Origin: Candidatus Gastranaerophilales bacterium
Lineage (GTDB): Bacteria; Cyanobacteriota; Vampirovibrionia; Gastranaerophilales; Gastranaerophilaceae
Assembly: GCA_944323395.1 (NCBI GenBank)
Contig: CALUSI010000008.1
Location: forward strand, 1-64,000
DNA: 64,000 nucleotides
Reading direction: 5' to 3'
Below are positions 36,801 through 45,232 of the stretch, piece after piece; the first letter of the stretch is position 1; each line of letters begins with the position of its first letter. Made by a program: the position numbers and the translations under genes. The notes below the pieces were generated by a model. It did no database searches, was not told the DNA's origin, and saw only the letters and a list, made by a program, of their open reading frames with translations.

Positions 36801-37404
36801 CTTCAATGTATTTTGGTTCTACTAATTTTGCAATATCTTCATAAGATATTTCTTCAATTTTATGTACTTCGTGAGAAGTTCTGAAACCATCAAAGAATTG
36901 TAAGAATGGAACTTTAGCTTTATAAGTAGCCAAGTGAGCAACCAAAGCTAAATCCATTTCTTCTTGTACAGAGTTAGCAGCTAACATAGCATAACCAGTA
37001 TTACGGCAAGCCATAACGTCACTATGGTCACCAAATATTGATAATGATTGAGCAGCTAAAGCTCTTGCTGCTACATGGATTACAGAAGGAAGCATTTCCC
37101 CTGCAACTTTGTGCATAACAGGAATCATTAACAATAGACCCTGTGATGCTGTATAGGTTGAAGTTAAAGCACCTGCTGCCAATGAACCGTGAACAGCACC
37201 TGCTGCACCAGCTTCTGATTGCATTTCTGCTACTTTTACTTCTTTACCCCAGATATTTTGTTTGTGTTGTGATGCCCATTCATCAATCCATTCACCCATT
37301 GTAGATGATGGAGTAATTGGGTAGATTGCTGATACTTCGCTTAATGCATAAGCCACATGGGCTGCAGCGTAGTTACCATCAACCGTAATTGTTTTCTTTG
37401 GCAT
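33871..37404 (-). CDS. nifJ: Pyruvate:ferredoxin (flavodoxin) oxidoreductase
   Basis: About 1177 residues, the single-chain PFOR form typical of cyanobacteria and anaerobes. The pyruvate/TPP domain begins with DGNYAAAHVAYALSEVSAIY. Two [4Fe-4S] ferredoxin motifs follow (CIQCGICASACPHA and CTGCGVCIDQCPANK). A proximal-cluster cysteine region is SGACAGCGETPY. The C-terminal TPP-binding domain shows IIGGDGWANDIGYGG and VYSNTGGQASKSTP. It decarboxylates pyruvate to acetyl-CoA with reduction of ferredoxin, pointing to anaerobic fermentation. I start at ATG 37404 (GGAGG upstream); 37422 is an alternative. Confidence 0.97.
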   Translation of the reverse strand: MPKKTITVDGNYAAAHVAYALSEVSAIYPITPSSTMGEWIDEWASQHKQNIWGKEVKVAEMQSEAGAAGAVHGSLAAGALTSTYTASQGLLLMIPVMHKVAGEMLPSVIHVAARALAAQSLSIFGDHSDVMACRNTGYAMLAANSVQEEMDLALVAHLATYKAKVPFLQFFDGFRTSHEVHKIEEISYEDIAKLVEPKYIEEFRQRALRPEAPVCKVGAQNTDVYFQGRETVNKYYNAVPDIVQEYMDKVAAVTGRQYHPFDYVGAPDATDVIVAMGSGCETIEETIEYLNEKRGTKYGLVKVRLYRPFDVKRFNAVLPKTVKRINVLDRTKEPGSIGEPLYLDVVAALENKDIRVIGGRYGLSSKEFTPSMVLAIYKHGESNGFHNFTVGIEDDVTNLSLKVTEHIVTEPEGTTNCMFWGLGSDGTVGANKNSIKIIGQYTNKDAQAYFAYDSKKSFGVTVSHLRFGDKPIKSTYLITAPDFVSCSAHAYVGRYDLLKGIKEGGTFLLNSPYTKEEAFAHLTRDMQETIIKKKIKFYNVDAEKLIAQQPGLRGKGANTVMMVAYFKVSGIIPFEQAYEGMREMTIKTFKKKGDDVVNMNLALIDAAVDACQEVEIPASLDGVCAAEEVKLIPDDASEFAKKIIEPSMRQKGDDIPVSAMSVDGVIPTGTACLEKRGIAPRVPKWNSADCIQCGICASACPHAAIRTKLVEKENLANAPESFKTVEAKPNANGEHFKVQVYCNDCTGCGVCIDQCPANKLPGKQALSWSTIEKEVEACEVVNEKFFDSLPDNVMGKNTTKTIKGAMLRKPLFEFSGACAGCGETPYVKLVSQLFGENAIVANATGCSSIYSGTFPTIPYTTNKDGRGPAWANSLFEDNAEFGFGMRLAVDQNRDTLKTYVEKVLASGKAPADLVEALEGAMVHFDNSKTEEAVAAQTKAKEVLAKYADVDCPDLAKVRELQDYFTDKSIWIIGGDGWANDIGYGGIDHVLAQNKNVNVLVLDTEVYSNTGGQASKSTPTGAVAKFATGGKKTYKKNMGLMSMSYGYVYVASVALGADRQQTLKAFQEAEAYDGPSIIFAYAPCIAHGIDMSKTQTEQKRAVEAGYFPLYRYNPANEQPFTWDAKDPKESFQDFIKSEGRYKSLAKTNPEEAQALYEQAEKDAAQRMAVFKAVGELIK

Positions 37405-37528
37405 TTGTTTTACAACCTCCATTCTCTCGTATATTATGCTGTTTAAATACCTAGTACTACATATGAAAATGGTACTCCAAAGATAGTTAAATTACAAATA
37501 AAAATCCATGCCTGATTTTCCCAAAAAC

Positions 37529-37560
37529 TTAAAGCGGACTATATAAGATATCCGCTTTAA
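37529..37560 (-). terminator. Terminator of trpBA
   Basis: On the minus strand TTAAAGCGGA pairs with TCCGCTTTAA (10 bp) around 12 nt, followed by GTTTTT. It lies about 60 bp past trpA. Confidence 0.8.
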
Positions 37561-37617
37561 TTTAAAAATTATTATCAATTTTGAAGTCTTTAATTTAAAC
37601 TTTAGCTACTCAAATTA

Positions 37618-38391
37618 CTATTTAATTTTTATCGCTGATTTCATTGTTTTAATGTAATCGAACACTTGTGAAGGTGAATCTTTGCCATACTTTTCAACTA
37701 TTTTCACAATAGCGTTACCGATAATAATACCATCAGCTATTTCAGAGAAAAATTCAGCCTGTTGAACCGTATTTATTCCAAAACCTAATGCAATAGGTAT
37801 ATTTGTATATTCTTTCAGAACATCAATTATATTTGTTATTTCTTTAAAATGCCCTTCCATAGAAGAAGTAGAACCAATTGACGGAACAAAATATATAAAA
37901 CCTGTAGCTTCTTTTGCTATCATTTTTACTCTATCAATGTTTTCAGGAACTACAAAAGAAATAATATCAACACCATATTTGTCTGCATATTCTTTTATTT
38001 CAGACTTTTCTTCGTATGGCAAATCAGGAACAACAATTCCACAGACATTAACCTCTGAACATTTCATAAAGAATTCTTCATATCCGTAATTAAAAACGGG
38101 ATTTATATATGTGTGAAGAATAATCGAAATCTGAGTTGTATTTCGGACTTCTTTTATCATATCAAAAATACCTTTAAGATATGTTTCCGATTTTAATGCG
38201 CGTAAATTTGCACTTTGTACAACACTGCTTTCCGCAATAGGGTCAGAAAAAGGAACTCCAAGTTCGACCATATCACAACCGGCTTTTGCCATAGAAACAA
38301 TAACTTCTTTTGTTGTATTTAAATCGGGGTCACCAGCCATTAAAAACCCAATTAAGGCTTTATCTTCAAATGCTTTTTTTATGTTATTCAT
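37618..38391 (-). CDS. trpA: Tryptophan synthase alpha chain
   Basis: 257 residues, TIM barrel. [17 protein letters not shown], the catalytic Glu in [11 protein letters not shown] and the Asp of that same motif are visible. VVPDLPYEE and [12 protein letters not shown] are further family blocks. It cleaves indoleglycerol phosphate to indole. The motif usually read as DGP(V/T)IQ appears as ESSVVQ, a mild variant. It overlaps trpB by 8 bp. Confidence 0.96.
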   Translation of the reverse strand: MNNIKKAFEDKALIGFLMAGDPDLNTTKEVIVSMAKAGCDMVELGVPFSDPIAESSVVQSANLRALKSETYLKGIFDMIKEVRNTTQISIILHTYINPVFNYGYEEFFMKCSEVNVCGIVVPDLPYEEKSEIKEYADKYGVDIISFVVPENIDRVKMIAKEATGFIYFVPSIGSTSSMEGHFKEITNIIDVLKEYTNIPIALGFGINTVQQAEFFSEIADGIIIGNAIVKIVEKYGKDSPSQVFDYIKTMKSAIKIK

Positions 38392-39568
38392 TTATAATCC
38401 TTCCTCTATATTTTGCGATAGCTGCCACATCTTTATCACCGCGGCCTGACAGACAAACTATGATTATTTCATCTTTTTTCATTGTTGGTGCAAGCTTCTT
38501 TGCATATGCAACAGCATGAGAACTTTCTATTGCAGGAATTATTCCCTCAACTTTTGATAAATATTCAAACGCTTCAACTGCTTCTTCATCTGTAACAGGA
38601 ACATATTCAGCTCTGCCTGTTTCTTTTAAATAAGCATGTTCAGGTCCAATACCCGGATAATCCAATCCTGCAGATATTGAATATACAGGAGCAATTTGCC
38701 CATGCTTATCCTGACAAAATATCGACTTCATACCATGAAATATTCCTACACTTCCCTTTGTCATTGTCGCAGCATGTTTATCTGTATCAACTCCAAGCCC
38801 TGCAGCTTCACAACCAATAAGCTTAACATCTTTATCATTTATAAAGTTATAGAACATACCCATAGCATTACTGCCACCACCAACACAGGCCATAACTACA
38901 TTTGGAAGTTTACCTTCAATATTAAGTATTTGTTCACGCGCTTCTTTACTTATTACACTTTGGAAATCTCTTACTATAGTAGGATAAGGATGCGGTCCCA
39001 TAACAGAACCAAGAAGATACATTGTATCATCACTTCTTTTTGACCATTCCTTCATAGCCTCATTAACCGCATCTTTTAATGTCTGAGTTCCAAATGTTAC
39101 TGCATGCACTTTTGCCCCTAATAATTCCATTCTATAAACATTTAAGGATTGTCGAATAGTATCTTCAAGACCCATATAAATTTCGCATTCTAAACCCAAA
39201 AGAGCCGCCGCGGTTGCTGTTGCAACACCATGCTGACCTGCACCTGTTTCAGCAATAACACGCTTTTTTCCCATATATTTGGCAAGTAAAGCCTGCCCTA
39301 ATACATTATTAATTTTATGTGAACCTGTATGATTTAAATCTTCCCTTTTTAAATATATTTTTGCACCATTTAAATCCTCTGTCATATTCTTAGCAAAATA
39401 CAATAAAGAAGGGCGCCCTGCATAATTTGTCAGTAAAGAATTTAATTCATCATTAAACTTCTTATCATTTTTATAAAATTCATAAGCTTCTTCTATGCGT
39501 TTAATTTCAGGCATTAAAACTTCAGGAACATACTGTCCTCCGAATTTTCCAAATCTGGTTTTTGTCAT
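38384..39568 (-). CDS. trpB: Tryptophan synthase beta chain
   Basis: 394 residues. The PLP lysine is in [53 protein letters not shown] and the phosphate loop [12 protein letters not shown] are all present. It condenses indole with serine. ATG 39568 is supported by AAGGA at 7 nt; a TTG further up is not. Only trpB and trpA of the pathway are here, so the unit may serve indole salvage or the rest lies elsewhere. An attenuator-like leader precedes it. Confidence 0.97.
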   Translation of the reverse strand: MTKTRFGKFGGQYVPEVLMPEIKRIEEAYEFYKNDKKFNDELNSLLTNYAGRPSLLYFAKNMTEDLNGAKIYLKREDLNHTGSHKINNVLGQALLAKYMGKKRVIAETGAGQHGVATATAAALLGLECEIYMGLEDTIRQSLNVYRMELLGAKVHAVTFGTQTLKDAVNEAMKEWSKRSDDTMYLLGSVMGPHPYPTIVRDFQSVISKEAREQILNIEGKLPNVVMACVGGGSNAMGMFYNFINDKDVKLIGCEAAGLGVDTDKHAATMTKGSVGIFHGMKSIFCQDKHGQIAPVYSISAGLDYPGIGPEHAYLKETGRAEYVPVTDEEAVEAFEYLSKVEGIIPAIESSHAVAYAKKLAPTMKKDEIIIVCLSGRGDKDVAAIAKYRGRIINE

Positions 39569-39702
39569 TTTTATATCCTTATACAATTAATAAAACTTAC
39601 TATATGCTATACAAATATTCCTAATGTTTATATATAGCACAACAAAACTGCTTTTTGCTAAAAGCAAAAAACAACAACAAACCCTGTCAACAAATCGAAA
39701 TT

Positions 39703-39728
39703 AAAAGACGATACTATTAGTACCTGTC
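39703..39728 (-). terminator. Attenuator-like hairpin overlapping the leader-peptide stop
   Basis: On the minus strand GACAGGTACT pairs with AGTATCGTC (nine pairs, one bulged A) around AAT, followed by TTTTAATTT. The 5' arm consists of the last sense codons of the 42-codon leader ORF, so a ribosome paused there would prevent the hairpin from forming. It lies 135-160 nt before trpB. Confidence 0.5.
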
Positions 39729-39845
39729 AAAACGATTGTCAACCTTAACGGGACACCAACCCATTCTCTTTTCATCAAAGAAAAACAAATTAGAAAGAAA
39801 GTCTACTAAAACAGCTACAAAACAAAAAAGTGAACCTTTATTCAT
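39717..39845 (-). CDS. Putative leader peptide upstream of trpBA, 42 residues
   Basis: ATG at 39845 follows AGGGG with 9-nt spacing; the stop is a tandem TAA-TAG. The peptide has a hydrophobic middle (LFCFVAVLVDFLSNLFFF) and a conserved-looking C-terminal part, RMGWCPVKVDNRFDRY. There is one Trp codon, 12 residues before the end. The W...DN(K/R)...D pattern faintly recalls TnaC (W...DNK...D), in which free tryptophan stalls the ribosome at the stop codon. Here the final codons form one arm of a terminator-like hairpin. I infer a regulatory peptide for trpBA; a small membrane protein is the alternative. Confidence 0.6.
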   Translation of the reverse strand: MNKGSLFCFVAVLVDFLSNLFFFDEKRMGWCPVKVDNRFDRY

Positions 39846-40102
39846 TATTAACTTCCCCTTCTTACCACGGATTGTTGTAATATTCTAACTCCAATTTAAA
39901 ATTTTGACTAGTCTAATATTTACATTTGTTAAAATTTTTCATTTCAATTCCTTATGTTAAGATTTATTAATTTTAAAACATCCCGATTTATTAACTATTT
40001 TCAAGCCTTTTAACAAATATAGATTTTTTATATACAAAATATATAACAATTTCACATATGATTTTTTTTTAATTTATATATAGACCAATAAGGATATTAG
40101 AG

Positions 40103-40525
40103 ATGAGTGTAAATCTTTCTGGAAAACAAAATATAGAACAAATTAATATCGATTCCAATATTCAAGGAAAAGAAGTTCAAGTTATACAGGAATATAACAG
40201 GAGCTTAGAATTATATAAAAGTACAATGTCCACGTTCAATCCCGGGACAAACTCTGATGAATACTCATCAACCTTTTTTCAAAATGCACAATCTTTAAAA
40301 GAAGATAAAAAGACTAATGACAGAAAAAGACTAAAAGAACCAAACAATGAGCCTGGAATAGTAGCAAAAGCGACTGACTGGATTGCAAATTTACTAGGAA
40401 TTGATTTAGATAAAGAAGAAGACCCTCTTGAATCATTACAAACATATGAAGAAGTACTGCCGGGAGCCGGTTTTAGCAGAACTACAAAAGAATACCAAAT
40501 GATGCTAAAAGAACTTCATTTATAA
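40103..40525 (+). CDS. Hypothetical 140-residue protein
   Basis: Not recognised. Hydrophilic N-terminal half (Asn/Gln/Ser/Lys-rich, low complexity) and a C-terminal part containing IVAKATDWIANLLGIDLDKE and a Pro/Gly region (EVLPGAGFSRTTKEY). No signal peptide or membrane segment. It is monocistronic with its own terminator. The composition resembles other lineage-type small proteins in this window. Confidence 0.75.
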   Translation: MSVNLSGKQNIEQINIDSNIQGKEVQVIQEYNRSLELYKSTMSTFNPGTNSDEYSSTFFQNAQSLKEDKKTNDRKRLKEPNNEPGIVAKATDWIANLLGIDLDKEEDPLESLQTYEEVLPGAGFSRTTKEYQMMLKELHL

Positions 40526-40536
40526 TAAACAATAAA

Positions 40537-40565
40537 AAAGATAACCGACATCGGTTATCTTTTTA
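40537..40565. terminator. Terminator between convergent genes
   Basis: AGATAACCGA and TCGGTTATCT pair (10 bp) around CA with A and T runs on the two sides, so it may act in both directions. Confidence 0.9.
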
Positions 40566-40575
40566 TAAATAAGAT

Positions 40576-41388
40576 TTACATATTTCTTATTTTTTCAAGA
40601 AAATTAATTATAATAGGGAGAGAATTTTCATAATCATTATGATCATCTCCTTTTACTAAAAAGAATTCTGCATCATTTGATTTTTTATTGTTTTTAATTG
40701 CTTGTTCATAAGGAATCATAGAATCATCAATTGAATGTACAATAAGTAAAGGTTCTGTAATTTTATCTATTTTTGAATAATTATCAAATTTTTGTATAAA
40801 AGGAATAAAATAAACAAGATTTTGAAGCCAATCCTTTTTAGTTACTCTTTTTAATGTTGCTTTACCCATATCTTTAGTATTGGTAAATGTAGATTGTAAT
40901 ATTACAGCCTTAAAATCATTTTCTATTGCTATTTGGGATGTAACACCACCACCTATAGACAATCCCCATAAAATTATATTTTCGGGTTTTATATTCTTTT
41001 CATTATTTAAAAAATTAAGAGCAGCTCTTGCATCTTTATATAATCCTTTTTCAAAAGGGAAACCTTCGCTTTTACCATAGCCTCTATAATCGTATATAAA
41101 AGCACCATAACCCATATTAGTAACAGGTATAAGCATATCGAAGAAATAGCTTATATTTCCACCATTTCCGTGTGAAAACAGTATTGTTGGATATTCTTTA
41201 TTTTTAGGAGGCACATACCAAGCATTAAGTTTTTTACCGTCAATTGTTTTAAAATAAACATTTTCATGGGGGTATTTTGTTTCATAAACTTCTTTTGAAG
41301 GGAAATAAATATTATTTGTACATAAAAATAAAATAATATAAAATCCTATTATTATTGATAAAAAAATTCTCTTCCAGCTAATCTTCAT
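40576..41388 (-). CDS. Alpha/beta hydrolase with N-terminal membrane anchor
   Basis: 270 residues. An N-terminal hydrophobic segment (IFLSIIIGFYIILFLCTNNIY) precedes an alpha/beta-hydrolase domain of the ABHD13/BEM46-like group. The oxyanion motif is SHGNGGN, the nucleophile elbow WGLSIGGG, the acid Asp lies in VHSIDDSMIP and the His in VKGDDHNDY. The substrate is unknown (ester or amide). The active site most likely faces the periplasm. Confidence 0.88.
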   Translation of the reverse strand: MKISWKRIFLSIIIGFYIILFLCTNNIYFPSKEVYETKYPHENVYFKTIDGKKLNAWYVPPKNKEYPTILFSHGNGGNISYFFDMLIPVTNMGYGAFIYDYRGYGKSEGFPFEKGLYKDARAALNFLNNEKNIKPENIILWGLSIGGGVTSQIAIENDFKAVILQSTFTNTKDMGKATLKRVTKKDWLQNLVYFIPFIQKFDNYSKIDKITEPLLIVHSIDDSMIPYEQAIKNNKKSNDAEFFLVKGDDHNDYENSLPIIINFLEKIRNM

Positions 41389-41521
41389 AGTAATCTTATT
41401 TCACTCAATAATATAAATTTAACAAATTTCATATTTTTTGTAAATCTTACAGAAATTTAATAAATTTATTAATTTTCTTTTAATTGATATTATTTAAATT
41501 AAAGAAAGCGAGGAAAGAACA

Positions 41522-42505
41522 ATGTTCGAATCATACTATTGTGAAAAATTAGAAAAAACTCTGCACTTTTTGCCTGATGGAGTAAAATTCTGTTGCAGCT
41601 GCGCAGAAGGAGCCGGAATCAAAATAAGTGATTTTTCAAAATTCAACAAAGAAGATATTATTAAAGCAAAGAAAAAATACGTAGAATTTCTAAGAAAGGG
41701 GCAACTTCCGAAAGAATGTAGCGGATGCATAGAGTATAAAAAAAGAAGCATTAAACAAAGAATAAAAGAATTTTTTGAAAAACCGGTTGAAACAAAAATT
41801 TCACATATAATAGTCGATCACTTTAAACAATGCGATTGTAATTGTACATATTGTTCGCAAACAAAATTTTTTCCATCCAAAACTCAAAATTATGAATTAT
41901 TGCCAATAATTCAACAATTATATGAACAAGATATGATAGATACAGAAAACCTAAAAGTTGAATTCCAAGGTGGTAACATATCAGAATTAAAAGAATTTGA
42001 AGATCTAATGAATGAATTTTATGCACACAACTGTGATGATTTCGTTATATTAATGAATGGAATTAAATATATTCCAATACTTGAGAGAATAGGCAATAAC
42101 TGGAAAAGCCACATTTGTATTTCTTTAGATGCCGGAACAAGAGAAACATACAAAAAAATCAAGAATGTTGATGCTTTTGATCAAGTCGTAGAAAACATAA
42201 AAAAGCTAAGACAACATTCAAAAGCACAAATTTCTTTGAAATATATAATAATTAAAGATGTAAATGATAACATAGAAGAATTAGAAAAGTTTCTAAATAT
42301 TGCAAGAGAAATAGGAAATATTGAACCCGTACATTTAGAAATAGATTACAATAATACACTTCTGGCAAAAGGAATAAAGTTTGAAGTACCAAAACACTAT
42401 TATGAATTATTCAAAATTGCAGAAAATTATTGTAAAGAAAATGATTTAGGATACAAAGTATTTCCATACACTCAACACATTTTAGACCAAGGATACAGCA
42501 TATAA
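41522..42505 (+). CDS. Radical SAM protein with N-terminal cysteine domain
   Basis: 327 residues. The radical SAM cluster motif is C104-x3-C108-x2-C111 (CDCNCTYC), followed by VEFQGGNISELKEF and ICISLDAGTRETYKKIK. Unusually, the extra cysteines (C24, C25, C27, C66 and C69, in VKFCCSC and ECSGC) lie before the radical SAM domain, after an LPDGVKFC-type motif that resembles part of a SPASM domain. An auxiliary Fe-S cluster is therefore likely. No peptide gene was found beside it. Function unknown; such proteins occur in surface-polymer and peptide-modifying pathways. Confidence 0.82.
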   Translation: MFESYYCEKLEKTLHFLPDGVKFCCSCAEGAGIKISDFSKFNKEDIIKAKKKYVEFLRKGQLPKECSGCIEYKKRSIKQRIKEFFEKPVETKISHIIVDHFKQCDCNCTYCSQTKFFPSKTQNYELLPIIQQLYEQDMIDTENLKVEFQGGNISELKEFEDLMNEFYAHNCDDFVILMNGIKYIPILERIGNNWKSHICISLDAGTRETYKKIKNVDAFDQVVENIKKLRQHSKAQISLKYIIIKDVNDNIEELEKFLNIAREIGNIEPVHLEIDYNNTLLAKGIKFEVPKHYYELFKIAENYCKENDLGYKVFPYTQHILDQGYSI

Positions 42506-42571
42506 CTTGATAAAAAAATGTGTTTTAACTAATATCTACATGTTAAATTACAAAGGAAAGAAGGTAGAATT

Positions 42572-43348
42572 ATGTCAAGAAAACCTGTAATTGCCGGTAA
42601 CTGGAAAATGCACAATTTACAAAAAGAAGCAGCCGATTTAACTAACGGAATTATGCAAGAACTAAAAGCAGAAGATAAAGCAGCACTTCCTGAAGTTATC
42701 ATTGCTCCTACATTTACAGCATTATATGCTGCAAATAAAGCGTTAAAAGACTGTGGTTGCGGAAAAGTCAAATTAGCAGCACAAAATTGTTACTATGAAA
42801 CAAAAGGTGCTTTCACTGGTGAATGTTCTGTTGAAATGTTAAAAGACGCAGGCTGCGAATATATTATAATAGGACACTCTGAAAGAAGAGAATACTTTGG
42901 GGAAACTGATGAAATGGTTAATAAGAAAGCGAAAGCAATTTTAGCTAACGGTTTAATTCCGATTATATGTTGCGGTGAATCTTTAGAACAAAGAGAAGCT
43001 GGTGTTACAGACTACCATATCGCATCTCAAATCACAAAAGCATTAAGAGATTTAACTGCAGAAGAAGTTGCAAAATCAATTATTGCATATGAACCTATAT
43101 GGGCTATAGGAACAGGTAAAACTTGTGATTCAACAGAAGCAAACAGAGTTATTGCTATGATTAGAAATGTTGTAAAAGGTTTATATGATGCAAATACTGC
43201 GGATGCTATAAGAATTTTATATGGCGGAAGTGTTAAACCTGCTACAATTAAAGAACAAATGGCACAATCTGACATAGATGGCGCATTAGTTGGCGGTGCA
43301 AGCTTAACTGCAGACAGTTTTGCACAAATTGTAAAAGGGGCTATGTAA
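42572..43348 (+). CDS. tpiA: Triose-phosphate isomerase
   Basis: 258 residues. N-terminal KPVIAGNWKMHNL contains the catalytic Asn and Lys. The electrophilic His is in IIIGHSERREYFGE, the catalytic Glu in IAYEPIWAIGTGKT, and the phosphate loop in ILYGGSVKP. Ribosome site AAGG. Monocistronic, with a strong terminator; other glycolytic genes are not adjacent. Confidence 0.98.
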   Translation: MSRKPVIAGNWKMHNLQKEAADLTNGIMQELKAEDKAALPEVIIAPTFTALYAANKALKDCGCGKVKLAAQNCYYETKGAFTGECSVEMLKDAGCEYIIIGHSERREYFGETDEMVNKKAKAILANGLIPIICCGESLEQREAGVTDYHIASQITKALRDLTAEEVAKSIIAYEPIWAIGTGKTCDSTEANRVIAMIRNVVKGLYDANTADAIRILYGGSVKPATIKEQMAQSDIDGALVGGASLTADSFAQIVKGAM

Positions 43349-43364
43349 TAGATAAAAGAAAGCA

Positions 43365-43401
43365 AAAAAAACTCTTAATTGTCATAATTAAGAGTTTTTT
43401 T
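43365..43401 (+). terminator. Rho-independent terminator
   Basis: AAAAACTCTTAATT pairs with AATTAAGAGTTTTT around GTCAT. It ends tpiA and can also act for the convergent gene. Confidence 0.92.
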
Positions 43402-43423
43402 CTGCTTATTTTGTGAAAATTTT

Positions 43424-44491
43424 CTAGATTCTAAAAGAAGTAGATAATTTTAATCTTTGTTTAATTGATGAATTATTTGTATATTGATTAGTAGCATAAA
43501 TCTCAATTTCCAAATTATTTTTATTTTTTATTGGTTTATATGTCAGTACTATTTCATCCTGCATAGTATTTTGAGAAACATTCCTTATAAATCTTGTTTT
43601 TAAATACAATGAATCTGAAATTTTAAATTCAGGAATAAAATACAGGCTTGTATCACAATCCTGAGCATTAGAAAATCTGCTCTGACCAACTTGAGCATTT
43701 AACTTTAGACGTTTAAAGGTATATTCAATAAAACCACCGCCTGTCGTTTTATTATCAACCTGAGCTTCATTTGAATAATAAGCACCACCAATGATAATAC
43801 TTCCTGTATTATTAGGAAGAAATATAGAATTGGAGGATAAAATAGCTCCCCCTGATGCTGCATGGTTATAAGAAGAAGAGAAAGAACCTACAGACAAATT
43901 TAAAGAATCACCTTTATAAGATATTATTGAACCTGTATTATAAGTTGATTCATTAGCCCTAACAAATAAAACAGAAGGTCCATTTGCATCAAATAAAAAT
44001 GTTTGCCCCAATTGTGCAGAGATTGAGCTTCCGACATTTGCAGATATTTTAGATGAATTAACAACACCCGGTATTGGAGCCATATGTCTTGTATCATTTA
44101 AAAATGCCTGTGAAAAAGATTTTGAGCTGTCCCAAATCATATTCTCAGCTTTTATTTGTTGCTCAATTCGATATTGAGTTTCATTTACTTTTAACTTAAA
44201 AACCCTATCACTATTTATTTCGTCTAAAGCCGTATCATCAACATCATTAAGATTTAATTCAACAGAATTTTCTTCATACCTTTTTGCTACATCAATTATT
44301 GCCTCATCTTCAAAATTATCATCTTGAATTGTTTCTTCTAATTCATTACCATTTTCATTTATTTCTAAAGTTTCAACATAACGTCCTAAATCTATAAAAC
44401 TTTGGGAATTAACATCAAGTTTTTCACTTTCTTTCGCATATGCAGGAATAATAAAATTCAATAAAATAAATAAAATCAATATCTTCTTCAT
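43424..44491 (-). CDS. Predicted outer-membrane beta-barrel protein
   Basis: About 355 residues from the ATG at 44491. A Sec signal peptide (MKKILILFILLNFIIPAYA) is followed by an acidic 90-residue region, then roughly 200 residues of alternating polar/hydrophobic short strands (for example LFVRANESTYNTGSIISYKG, LYLKTRFIRNV), typical of a small barrel. It ends in SFRI, a hydrophobic C terminus. No specific porin family is recognised. It supports a diderm envelope. The TTG/ATG region before 44491 lacks a good ribosome site. Confidence 0.68.
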   Translation of the reverse strand: MKKILILFILLNFIIPAYAKESEKLDVNSQSFIDLGRYVETLEINENGNELEETIQDDNFEDEAIIDVAKRYEENSVELNLNDVDDTALDEINSDRVFKLKVNETQYRIEQQIKAENMIWDSSKSFSQAFLNDTRHMAPIPGVVNSSKISANVGSSISAQLGQTFLFDANGPSVLFVRANESTYNTGSIISYKGDSLNLSVGSFSSSYNHAASGGAILSSNSIFLPNNTGSIIIGGAYYSNEAQVDNKTTGGGFIEYTFKRLKLNAQVGQSRFSNAQDCDTSLYFIPEFKISDSLYLKTRFIRNVSQNTMQDEIVLTYKPIKNKNNLEIEIYATNQYTNNSSIKQRLKLSTSFRI

Positions 44492-44791
44492 AATACAATT
44501 TTGAATTAAAAATAATATTTGTTCAATCAACCAAATAAATAATATTTGACATCAAAACAAAAAAGTATTTGAATATTATATGCAAACATGAATAATATAT
44601 ACCTACGAAGTATATAATATATTAAGTTTTGTAAACATAAATATTTCAACAATATTTTCTATATGTAGTAAGGCTTTCGGGCACAAACAAATTCATTCTT
44701 TACAATAAAAAAATATATATTTTTTAATAGACTAGCAAAAAATTTTAATAACAGGGTTTAAAACTAATTGCGAATGAACACGGAGATAAAA

Positions 44792-45178
44792 ATGGCTGAA
44801 ATAAATAATAATATCACTAAATTTGGATATAACATAGAAAAACTTGATAATAGTAAAAACAAAATACAAGATGCAAACCCTACTGAAATACATACAGGAG
44901 CAGAAGAAATTCAATATGTTCCAGACACAGGCATTCTTGGACGTTCTCAAATAAAGAATCCAAAAGGTGCAGATGTAACAAGAAGCGTAGATGAAACAAT
45001 TGCTATGTGTGAAAAATACCCACAAATAATGGAGTGCGGTGATGAGCTTTTTGATACTTTATATGAACAGTTCTTGGCTGACGGATTGGAACCATTTGAT
45101 GCGTATACAAAAGCTTCTTTAGCTATGGAAGAATTCGTTGAGATTGGTAAAGCTCAATTGAGTAAAAATCTTGATTAG
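44792..45178 (+). CDS. Hypothetical 128-residue acidic protein
   Basis: Not recognised. ATG 44792 is chosen because CGGAG lies 8 nt upstream; an earlier ATG at 44768 has none. The N-terminal 60 residues are Asn/Lys-rich and probably disordered; the C-terminal half is helical (SVDETIAMCEKYPQIMECGD, FDAYTKASLAMEEFVEIGKA). No signal peptide. It may be transcribed together with pyrF and ald. Confidence 0.7.
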   Translation: MAEINNNITKFGYNIEKLDNSKNKIQDANPTEIHTGAEEIQYVPDTGILGRSQIKNPKGADVTRSVDETIAMCEKYPQIMECGDELFDTLYEQFLADGLEPFDAYTKASLAMEEFVEIGKAQLSKNLD

Positions 45179-45232
45179 TTAATTCGATAGTGTTAACATG
45201 TACTCATTGTTCGATTTTTTTGAAAGAGATAT

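Noticed and set aside
39651-39668. Inverted repeat TTTTTGCT/AGCAAAAA before trpB as the trp terminator
   Set aside because: The stem is almost all A/T with a tiny loop and no following T run in the minus direction. The hairpin at 39707-39728 is a better candidate.
39587-39860. T-box riboswitch upstream of trpB
   Set aside because: A GGGTTGGTGTCCCG stretch looked superficially like a T-box, but the conserved AGGGTGGNACCGCG element is absent and the stretch is part of the leader ORF.
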